A stretch of 7,653 bases of DNA, from positions 1 through 7,653 of the forward strand of contig CAKUJL010000070.1 of assembly GCA_934661715.1 (NCBI GenBank), read 5' to 3'. Below are positions 1-4,589 of the stretch, piece by piece. The stretch is from an uncultured Oscillospiraceae bacterium. GTDB taxonomy: Bacteria > Bacillota > Clostridia > Oscillospirales > Oscillospiraceae. Both the position numbers and the translations under genes were made by a program. Position 1 is the first letter of the stretch. Each line of letters opens with the position of its first letter. The notes under the pieces are model-generated. The model ran no database searches. It was not told the DNA's origin and saw only the letters and a list, made by a program, of their open reading frames with translations.

Positions 1-77
1 GGTTTGCGGGCAAAAACTTTCCATGAATCCCTGATGCTTTCGAGTCAGGGCCGTTATAACCACTTCGATACCACTCC
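1..77 (-). tRNA. tRNA-Ser (CGA) 5' half, atypical or interrupted, partial at window edge
   Basis: Read from 77 downwards, the minus strand gives a serine-type acceptor strand GGAGTGG (77-71), the TA linker, and a D arm whose stem TCG pairs with CGG around a loop containing AGTGGTTATAA. It continues with anticodon stem CCTGA and the seven-base loop CTCGAAA, giving anticodon CGA. In a normal tRNA the loop would be followed at once by TCAGG. Here three bases (GCA) come first and TCAGG follows. The remaining 29 bases to the window edge show no recognisable T arm (GTTCGAATC-type) and no 3' acceptor strand. A strong promoter sits just upstream, as expected for a tRNA gene. The 5' half is convincing. 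The gene may be a truncated or rearranged pseudo-tRNA, may carry an insertion, or may have an odd variable region with its 3' end beyond the window. Confidence 0.45.
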
Positions 78-93
78 ATGAACTTGCCAGAGT

Positions 94-122
94 ATTATAT
101 CAGCAAGCGGAAGCAAAATCAA
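94..122 (-). promoter_or_regulatory. sigma-A promoter for the tRNA-Ser-like sequence
   Basis: On the minus strand there is a -35 TTGATT (122-117), a 17-bp spacer and a perfect -10 TATAAT (99-94) extended by TGA. Transcription would start near position 87, about ten bases before the tRNA 5' end at 77, which is typical spacing for a tRNA gene. Confidence 0.7.
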
Positions 123-225
123 GGGGTTTGTTTGATTTCCCGGCGTTTTGTTTTTTCCGGGCGCGGCTTTCGCGTTTTCCTGTTTTTCTGCGCGGAAATG
201 TGCGGAAATTTTTCCGAAAATCCCA

Positions 226-254
226 TTGCAAATTCTCTTTTGCGGTGCTATAGT
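226..254 (+). promoter_or_regulatory. sigma-A promoter for the MATE transporter gene
   Basis: The -35 box is TTGCAA (226-231), followed by a 17-bp spacer and an extended -10 box TGC-TATAGT (246-254). It points into the MATE gene and leaves a leader of roughly 40-45 bases. The AT-rich stretch between this site and the tRNA promoter (about 123-225) holds only short weak hairpins and a small tandem GCGGAAAT repeat; I see no gene there. Confidence 0.65.
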
Positions 255-289
255 ATGCCGAGCTGGGCTTCGGCGCATTTTTTCGTTTG

Positions 290-294
290 GGAGG
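290..294 (+). promoter_or_regulatory. Ribosome binding site that sets the MATE start
   Basis: GGAGG lies ten bases before the ATG at 305. It overlaps the region just after an in-frame TTG at 287, which has no such site, so the ATG is preferred. Confidence 0.6.
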
Positions 295-304
295 CTTGAT
301 CGCC

Positions 305-1666
305 ATGCGGTACGATCCGCGGGACATGACACACGGAAACCTCTGGAAGCAGATCCTGATTTTCAGTCTGCCGCTTATGGCCTCGAACCTTTTGCAGGTT
401 CTGTTCAACATGTCGGATATTGCCGTCGTCGGCCAGTTTGCAGGCTCGCACGCGCTCGGCTCCGTGGGCTCGACGGCGACGCTTGCCACGCTCTTTTCGG
501 GCTTTCTGATCGGCATGGGCTCGGGTGTCAACGTGCTCACGGCGCGGTTTCTGGGCGCACACGAGGACGATAACACCCGCGAAACGGTCCACACGGCGGC
601 GGCTGTGTGTCTGGCGCTGGGCCTGATTCTTCTGGCTCTTTGCCTGGCGCTTGCAAGGCCGCTTCTGGAGCTGCTGGGAACGAAGGACGAGCTCATCGAC
701 GGCGCGATCTTGTACATGCACATTTACGCGCTGGGGCTTCCCGCGATGGCGCTTTACAATTTCGGCAGCGCCGTGCTCACGGCCTCGGGCGATACGAGGC
801 GGCCTTTGATCTTTCTGTCGATCGCGGGCGGGCTCAACATCGTTCTGAACCTGTTTTTCGTCATCGTCTGCAAGATGGCCGCGGGCGGCGTTGCGCTGGC
901 GACGGTCATTTCGCAGTTCGTCTCGGCGGCGCTGGTGCTGCGGGTGCTGCTGCGGGCGCAGGAGAGCTACCGGCTGGAGCTCAAACACTTTATTTTCAGT
1001 ATGGAAAAGGCGAAGCGGGTGCTTGCGCTCGGCGTGGCCTCGGGCATGCAGCACGCGATCTTCGCGATGGCAAACCTCTTTATCCAGTCCGCCGTCAACA
1101 CCTTCCCGGCTGCCGTGGTCGAAGGAAACTCCGCCGCGGCCAACGCGGACAGTCTTGTCTACGAGGTCATGGCCGCGCTCTACACCGGCTGCTCGACGTT
1201 CATCAGCCAGAACTACGGCGCACACAACAAAGAGCGCATCATGAAGGCCTACCGCGTGAGTCTGGTGTATTCGTTCGGCGTGGGCGCGGTGCTGGGGCTC
1301 GGGCTCATGTTCTTCGGAAGCAGCTTCCTGCGCATCTTTACCCCCGACGATACGGTCATCGCCGCGGGCATGGAAAAGCTTCAGATCATGGGCTGGAGCT
1401 ACGCGTTCTCGGCGTTTATGGACAATACGCTCGCGGCCTCGCGCGGTCTTGGCAGAAGCGCCGTGCCGATGGGCATCGTGATTCTGGGCTCGTGCGTGTT
1501 CCGCGTGATCTGGGTGTATACGATCTTCGCCATCTTCCACACGCTGACGTCTTTGTACCTGCTCTACATCTTCTCGTGGGCGCTGACCGCGCTGGGCCAG
1601 ATGGTCTACTTCTTCCGCTGCTACCGGCAGCAGACTGCTTCTTGGAAGGCGCCTGCGGCTGCTTGA
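305..1666 (+). CDS. MATE family efflux transporter
   Basis: A 453-residue integral membrane protein with about twelve hydrophobic helices arranged as two repeated MatE halves (roughly residues 15-175 and 235-400). This is the usual size for the multidrug and toxic compound extrusion family. The N-terminal motif PLMASNLLQVLFNMSDIAVV, followed by GQFAG and the SGFLIGMGSGVNVLTARFLGA region, is characteristic of MATE proteins, as is the second-half stretch VYEVMAALYTGCSTFISQNYGA. The family exports cationic drugs or metabolites in exchange for Na+ or H+ across the cytoplasmic membrane; the substrate here cannot be read from sequence. The start is the ATG behind GGAGG. The gene appears monocistronic, with its own promoter and no same-strand neighbour until recJ. 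The last residues (TASWKAPAAA) are low-complexity, and the stop codon lies inside a hairpin belonging to the repeat-rich region that follows. Confidence 0.93.
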   Translation: MRYDPRDMTHGNLWKQILIFSLPLMASNLLQVLFNMSDIAVVGQFAGSHALGSVGSTATLATLFSGFLIGMGSGVNVLTARFLGAHEDDNTRETVHTAAAVCLALGLILLALCLALARPLLELLGTKDELIDGAILYMHIYALGLPAMALYNFGSAVLTASGDTRRPLIFLSIAGGLNIVLNLFFVIVCKMAAGGVALATVISQFVSAALVLRVLLRAQESYRLELKHFIFSMEKAKRVLALGVASGMQHAIFAMANLFIQSAVNTFPAAVVEGNSAAANADSLVYEVMAALYTGCSTFISQNYGAHNKERIMKAYRVSLVYSFGVGAVLGLGLMFFGSSFLRIFTPDDTVIAAGMEKLQIMGWSYAFSAFMDNTLAASRGLGRSAVPMGIVILGSCVFRVIWVYTIFAIFHTLTSLYLLYIFSWALTALGQMVYFFRCYRQQTASWKAPAAA

Positions 1667-1690
1667 CAAAAAGCAGGGGCTTTTTGTCAA
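1663..1690 (+). repeat. Perfect 12-bp hairpin overlapping the MATE stop codon
   Basis: TTGACAAAAAGC (1663-1674) and GCTTTTTGTCAA (1679-1690) pair perfectly around the loop AGGG. The TGA stop of the MATE gene (1664-1666) is in the left arm. No T-tract follows outside the stem, and the inner GC part is only two pairs, so it is a poor classical terminator. It more likely belongs to the palindromic repeat cluster immediately downstream. Confidence 0.6.
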
Positions 1691-1697
1691 AAAGATG

Positions 1698-1756
1698 CGC
1701 CTCGACTGCGCGCAAGCTTTTTGTGCTCCGCACAAAAAGCTCACACTTGCGAGGCG
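1698..1756. repeat. Extragenic imperfect palindrome
   Basis: CGCCTCG (1698-1704) pairs with CGAGGCG (1750-1756), and inside this AGCTTTTTGTGC (1715-1726) pairs perfectly with GCACAAAAAGCT (1730-1741) around TCC. The arms between these blocks are similar but not identical (ten bases against eight). The AAAAAGC/GCTTTTT unit recurs in the preceding hairpin at 1663-1690, so the two probably form one compound repeat. Short A-runs (1689-1693) and T-runs (1764-1768) could extend the outer stem. Confidence 0.55.
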
Positions 1757-1851
1757 ATAGGAGTTTTTCCGGCTGGCAGAGCCACCGGATAAAACAGATT
1801 TCCATTTTATTTCGCGTCTGCGGCCGCGAAACTCTACGAGGTATTATACAG

Positions 1852-1880
1852 AAAGCCCGAAGGCGATGCCTTCGGGCTTT
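1852..1880 (+). terminator. Rho-independent terminator, possibly bidirectional
   Basis: AAAGCCCGAAGGC (1852-1864) pairs perfectly with GCCTTCGGGCTTT (1868-1880) around a three-base loop GAT. The stem is flanked by A3 on one side and T3 on the other, so it could work from either strand. It lies between convergent genes, but about 190 bases beyond the MATE stop and beyond the repeat cluster. The short T-run makes its efficiency uncertain. Confidence 0.65.
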
Positions 1881-1927
1881 GTCAGCATGTCAAAATAGTC
1901 TGATTCTCATGAAACAATGCAAAAATA

Positions 1928-2050
1928 GCAACGCCCTTATAGGGGCGACGATCGAGCGGCCCTGAATTCCTTGCGATTTTGCATGAAATGTCCGTTGGAT
2001 CGGTCTGTCCTGCGGGCGGACAGAGTCGTCCGCCCCTACAGGCGAATTGC
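1928..2050. repeat. Miniature inverted-repeat element (MITE-like), about 123 bp
   Basis: The left end (1928-1951) reads GCAACGCCCTTATAGGGGCG then ACGA. The reverse complement of the right end (2050-2026) reads GCAATTCGCCTGTAGGGGCG then GACGA. These are imperfect terminal inverted repeats of about 24 bases differing by a few small gaps and substitutions. Inside the right end two overlapping hairpins compete: CTGTCC with GGACAG (2005-2023), and GGGCGGAC with GTCCGCCC (2014-2035). There is no coding capacity. TAGGGGCG-bearing extragenic repeats of this style occur in gut Clostridia genomes as far as I recall, but copy number here cannot be checked. No clear target-site duplication is visible. 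Confidence 0.5.
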
Positions 2051-2061
2051 ACGGTGCTGCC

Positions 2062-2451
2062 CTAGGTTTTCTTGATAAACTGTTCGCCGCATTTGGGGCA
2101 GCGGATGTTGATGCGGCCTTTGCCGCGGGGAACGCGGACGACCTGACGGCAGCGCGGACAGGTGAAGTACCGGTTCTGCCGGTCGCGCAGTCTTGTAAAA
2201 AAGCGCTGGAAGGCGGCGTTTTCGCGGCGTCTGGCCTCGATGTTGCGCGAGTAGATGCGAAACAGCGACCATAAAAGCGGCACGTAGGCCAGCGTATTGA
2301 ACGCAGCCATCCACGGCGCGAGATAGCGGCTGCCGAGCGAACCGAGCAGCATCAGAACCACTGCCAGAATCAGCAGCCATTTATTAAGGGAATCCGACCC
2401 GTAGCGGCCATACATGAACCGCCGCAGCGCATCGCCCAGCTTTTGAAACAT
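2062..2451 (-). CDS. Small membrane protein with C-terminal zinc ribbon, function unknown
   Basis: A 129-residue protein. After a short basic N-terminus containing FMYGRYGSDSLNKWLL come two hydrophobic segments (about residues 24-40 and 43-66). A charged linker rich in R, E and K follows (about 67-95), then a zinc ribbon with Cys98-x2-Cys101 and Cys118-x2-Cys121, the two knuckles joined by a VRVPRGKGRINIR strand-turn-strand. The ribbon probably faces the cytoplasm, given the positively charged linker. I recognise the GRYG...LN plus CPxC-VPRGKG-CPKC layout as a recurrent uncharacterised family in Clostridia; no function is established to my knowledge. The start has AGGGGG seven bases upstream. 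The gene has its own promoter and a structured 5' UTR. It is convergent with the MATE gene, with no obvious partner. Confidence 0.85.
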   Translation of the reverse strand: MFQKLGDALRRFMYGRYGSDSLNKWLLILAVVLMLLGSLGSRYLAPWMAAFNTLAYVPLLWSLFRIYSRNIEARRRENAAFQRFFTRLRDRQNRYFTCPRCRQVVRVPRGKGRINIRCPKCGEQFIKKT

Positions 2452-2475
2452 GGTATTGCCCCCTGTGTTTATAGC

Positions 2476-2517
2476 GGAACCTCTGCATCAATCGCAGCCG
2501 ATTGATGCAGAGCTTCC
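2476..2517 (-). promoter_or_regulatory. Strong hairpin in the 5' UTR of the zinc-ribbon gene
   Basis: CTCTGCATCAATCG (2481-2494) pairs perfectly with CGATTGATGCAGAG (2499-2512) around a four-base loop. After one mismatched pair the stem is extended by GGAA/TTCC (2476-2479 with 2514-2517). It lies between the promoter at 2536-2564 and the ribosome binding site at 2459-2464, so it would be in the transcript leader. No U-run follows on either strand, so it is not a standard terminator. It could be a stabilising or regulatory leader structure or a dispersed palindromic repeat. Confidence 0.55.
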
Positions 2518-2535
2518 TTTAGAATTCTGTCATTT

Positions 2536-2564
2536 ATTATAGTGATTCGTTACAGAATTTACAA
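2536..2564 (-). promoter_or_regulatory. sigma-A promoter for the zinc-ribbon gene, within a dyad
   Basis: On the minus strand: -35 TTGTAA (2564-2559), 17-bp spacer, perfect -10 TATAAT (2541-2536). The promoter sits within an inverted repeat, AATTCTGT (2523-2530) with ACAGAATT (2552-2559). One arm overlaps the -35 edge and the other the expected start site, so it may be an operator. Transcription would begin near 2529. Confidence 0.65.
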
Positions 2565-2592
2565 CAAAAAGGGGCAATTGTTTATAGAAAGT

Positions 2593-3477
2593 TTACGCTT
2601 TGTCTTTCTTTTTTGCGCTCAGGACGACGATGCCGCCGAGAACGAGCACGATGCCCGCGATGTTGGCAAGCGTCAGCGGCTCATGGAACACGAACGTGCC
2701 GAACAGCGTGCCGACGACCGGCTCGGTGGACGCGAGAATGCCCGCGCGGCTGGGCTCCATGCCCTCTAAGCCCTTTGTGTAAAAGCCGAAGGCCAGAAAG
2801 GCCGTGACAAAGCCCGTGCCGAGCATCCACAGAAGGATCGTCGCATCCGCCTCGATTGCGCCCGCGATCGCGCCCCAGTCGGCGAAGAGTGCGCCGCCGA
2901 GCATACAGAACAGGAACGTGTAGAACGTGATGGTCCACGAGCTGTAGCCGCGGTCGATGGCAAAGCGGCTGAAAATGGAATACAGAGCGTAGAAAAAGCC
3001 CGCGCCGAGACCGAGCAGCAGTCCCTTCAGCGAGACCGACGCGTCGCTTCCGAGCCCGGAGACAAGGCAGCAGCCGGCAAATGTCATGAAAAGCGCCAGA
3101 AGCTTCCCCTTCGTCAGCTTCTCATGGAACAGGATGATGCTCAGAACCATGATGACCGCGGGAGACGTGTAGAGAAGAACGCCCATCACGCTCAGGCTCG
3201 TCTCCTGCATGCCGGAAAAATAGCACCACGAGAAGATCAGGATGCTCACGCAGCCGGTTCCCAGAAAGCACCAGAGGTCGCGCAGGCGGATGCGGAATTT
3301 GTCCCGCGCGAACAGCAGCATATAGCCGCCCACAAACAGAAGGCCCGAGAGCATCCGCGCCTGCACAATGTCCATCGCGTAGAGGCCCGCCGCGTTGAGC
3401 ACGCGCACAAAAACGCCCATGCTGCCCCAGAAAACGCCGGCAAGTAATACATAGATCGCCGCTTTTGACTGCTTCAT
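2593..3477 (-). CDS. EamA/DMT-superfamily transporter
   Basis: A 294-residue protein with ten predicted membrane helices made of two EamA repeats (about residues 5-140 and 152-287), the standard size for the drug/metabolite transporter superfamily. Each repeat ends in the typical pattern: TSPAVIMVLSIILFHEKLT at about 104-122 in the first half, and STEPVVGTLFGTFVFHEPLT at about 250-269 in the second, both with the conserved FHE-x-LT turn. The C-terminus is a basic KKKDK tail, expected to be cytoplasmic. EamA proteins move amino acids, nucleotides or other small metabolites; the substrate cannot be assigned. The start ATG has only a weak purine-rich site (AGAGAAGAG) upstream. The gap to the metallophosphoesterase stop is 33 bases with no terminator, which suggests co-transcription with it. 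No strong terminator is visible after its TAA. Confidence 0.9.
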   Translation of the reverse strand: MKQSKAAIYVLLAGVFWGSMGVFVRVLNAAGLYAMDIVQARMLSGLLFVGGYMLLFARDKFRIRLRDLWCFLGTGCVSILIFSWCYFSGMQETSLSVMGVLLYTSPAVIMVLSIILFHEKLTKGKLLALFMTFAGCCLVSGLGSDASVSLKGLLLGLGAGFFYALYSIFSRFAIDRGYSSWTITFYTFLFCMLGGALFADWGAIAGAIEADATILLWMLGTGFVTAFLAFGFYTKGLEGMEPSRAGILASTEPVVGTLFGTFVFHEPLTLANIAGIVLVLGGIVVLSAKKKDKA

Positions 3478-3510
3478 AGTTTCTCTTCTCTCTATCTCAA
3501 GTTTTTTTAT

Positions 3511-4356
3511 TTACTGTTCGCTGTGCAGGGTAATGACGGGAATTTCGGGCCGGTTCGCGATGCGCACGGGAAGGCGGCGGCTTCCGCCGAGTCCCCGGCT
3601 GACGACCATGCACGCCTCGCCGCAGGAGATCACGCCCTCGGTATCTTCGGGGAAGAATTCATAGTGCGTGCCGAAGAGCGCACCGAAAAAGGGAAGCCGG
3701 ACCACGCCGCCGTGGGCATGACCGCTGAGAACGAGGTCCGCTCCAAGATTTGCGAGGTTCTCCAATTGGTCGTTCCGGTGGCACAGAACGACGATGTAAT
3801 CGTCCGGCGCTGCCGTTTTCACCTCGCGCAGGAGTTTTCCCGGCGTTTTCTGGTCGCGCGGGCCGTTCGGGTCGTCCACACCGGCGAGGATGATCTCGCT
3901 GCCGTTTCTCGTGAGGCGGGCAAAACGGTTGGGAAGATAGGTCACGCCGCTCTTTTCCAGAAGGGAGAACCACTCTGCGCGGTTTTTCATGCGCCACTCG
4001 TGGTTTCCCGTCACATAGACGCACGGCGCGATAGCGGTCAAGCGCGGCAGAAGCGCGGAAAGCACCTCCAGGTCGGAATCCTCGTCCGCGATATCTCCCG
4101 AGAGGGCGATGAGATCCGGCTTTGCCTTTTCCAGCTGCCCGATCAGCCAGTCGTTATCCGGGCCGAAGACGCGGTTGTGAAGATCTGTGACGAGCGCGAT
4201 GCGAAAGCCCTCGAACGCGGCCGGGAGCTTTTTTGAGCAAATGCGCACCTGCGTCAGCCCCACGGTGAAATTCCCGGCCCACAGAAGTCCCGCCGCCAGC
4301 GCCGCCAGCGGCAGAAAACGGCACACGCCGCGGTTCTTTTTTGCGGGACGGTCCAT
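3511..4356 (-). CDS. Membrane-anchored metallophosphoesterase (YkuE/YaeI-like)
   Basis: A 281-residue protein. A basic N-terminus and one hydrophobic segment (about residues 13-33) act as a signal anchor, placing the catalytic domain outside the membrane. All calcineurin-like phosphoesterase motifs are present: Asp58-x-His60 (VTDLH), Gly87-Asp88 (LSGDIAD), Gly117-Asn-His-Glu120 (VTGNHEW), His193 (LCHRND) and Gly212-His-Ala-His-Gly-Gly217 (SGHAHGG). These bind the two metal ions, so the enzyme should be active as a phosphomonoesterase or diesterase. Relatives include B. subtilis YkuE and E. coli YaeI, the latter reported to act on UDP-diacylglucosamine-type lipids; the substrate here is unknown. 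An upstream in-frame ATG at 4479 would add 41 residues, but GGAGG seven bases before the ATG at 4356 and the proper signal anchor favour the shorter form. It is first in a likely two-gene operon with the EamA transporter. Confidence 0.9.
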   Translation of the reverse strand: MDRPAKKNRGVCRFLPLAALAAGLLWAGNFTVGLTQVRICSKKLPAAFEGFRIALVTDLHNRVFGPDNDWLIGQLEKAKPDLIALSGDIADEDSDLEVLSALLPRLTAIAPCVYVTGNHEWRMKNRAEWFSLLEKSGVTYLPNRFARLTRNGSEIILAGVDDPNGPRDQKTPGKLLREVKTAAPDDYIVVLCHRNDQLENLANLGADLVLSGHAHGGVVRLPFFGALFGTHYEFFPEDTEGVISCGEACMVVSRGLGGSRRLPVRIANRPEIPVITLHSEQ

Positions 4357-4363
4357 TTTCAAG

Positions 4364-4368
4364 CCTCC
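4364..4368 (-). promoter_or_regulatory. Ribosome binding site that sets the phosphoesterase start
   Basis: GGAGG on the minus strand, seven bases before the ATG at 4356. It falls downstream of the alternative start at 4479 and downstream of the likely promoter, so it supports the 281-residue product. Confidence 0.75.
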
Positions 4369-4387
4369 GTAAAAAACATTTCTCGTT

Positions 4388-4396
4388 ATTTTAACA
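4388..4396 (-). promoter_or_regulatory. Probable promoter (extended -10) for the phosphoesterase-EamA operon
   Basis: The minus strand carries TGT-TAAAAT (4396-4388), an extended -10 box one mismatch from consensus, about 32 bases before the start codon. No good -35 box sits at the proper distance, so it would rely on the TG extension. The region from here to about 4489 shows no gene. Confidence 0.45.
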
Positions 4397-4489
4397 CAGG
4401 CATTGCGCAAAGAAAAGAGCTTTTGTGAAAGTCCTTTTGCGGATTTTCTACAATTTTTCCTCGAAACGCATTTGTTCATCGAATTTTTA

Positions 4490-4518
4490 TTGTGATATGC
4501 GGACGTTGATGCTATAAT
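4490..4518 (+). promoter_or_regulatory. sigma-A promoter for recJ-rel
   Basis: -35 TTGTGA (4490-4495), 17-bp spacer, and a perfect extended -10 TGC-TATAAT (4510-4518). The start site would be near 4525. The 8-bp sequence TGATATGC occurs twice, at 4493-4500 and 4518-4525, so the copies overlap the downstream edges of the two promoter boxes. Confidence 0.75.
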
Positions 4519-4536
4519 GATATGCAGAAAAATAGT

Positions 4537-4566
4537 GCCCTTTGGGTTTCCGGAATCCCATAGGGC
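4537..4566 (+). promoter_or_regulatory. Hairpin in the recJ leader
   Basis: GCCCT (4537-4541) pairs with AGGGC (4562-4566) and, after a T-T mismatch, TGGG (4543-4546) pairs with CCCA (4557-4560). The loop is TTTCCGGAAT. The right arm contains AGGG, the only Shine-Dalgarno-like site near the recJ start, so folding could limit access to it. The hairpin also contains the in-frame TTG at 4542, which argues against that codon as the start. Confidence 0.45.
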
Positions 4567-4589
4567 AGACAGATGGATGTGTATCGGAA

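Larger units (their letters stand above)
1667..2061. other. Gene-free convergent intergenic region rich in hairpins
   Basis: This 395-base gap between the convergent MATE and zinc-ribbon genes has no ORF with codon use like the neighbours. It contains the compound palindrome at 1698-1756, a smaller hairpin at 1769-1788 (CCGG and TGGC paired with GCCA and CCGG around AGA, one bulged C), TTTCGCG paired with CGCGAAA (about 1811-1832), a strong terminator at 1852-1880 and a miniature inverted-repeat element at 1928-2050. An unannotated small RNA ending at the terminator is possible, but I see no matching promoter. Confidence 0.6.

Noticed and set aside
1..50. Group I intron in the tRNA anticodon loop
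   Set aside because: The CCCTGA/TCAGGG pairing resembles a P1 helix, but there is no U-G wobble at a plausible 5' splice site, and no intron core elements can be recognised in the few bases available. The window is too short to decide.
287..304. TTG at 287 as the MATE start
   Set aside because: The GGAGG ribosome site lies just downstream of this codon and serves the ATG at 305. The six added residues are not part of the usual MATE N-terminus.
1663..1690. Terminator at the MATE stop codon
   Set aside because: The inner stem has only two GC pairs before the A/T tracts, the T-run is inside the perfect stem, and A-rich sequence follows. The hairpin at 1852-1880 is a better terminator.
248..1744. 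A long open frame (498 codons) on the minus strand across the MATE gene
   Set aside because: It is antisense to a clear MATE protein, its translation is low-complexity and rich in Arg, His, Gln and Glu, and it has no family motif. It arises from the high GC content at third codon positions.
1757..1851. A riboswitch or small RNA ending at the 1852-1880 terminator
   Set aside because: Several small stems exist, but they match no riboswitch class I can identify, there is no downstream same-strand gene within reach, and no convincing promoter precedes them.
4357..4479. ATG at 4479 as the phosphoesterase start
   Set aside because: It would place 41 residues ahead of the signal anchor, lies upstream of the likely promoter and has no good ribosome site. 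GGAGG sits correctly before the ATG at 4356.
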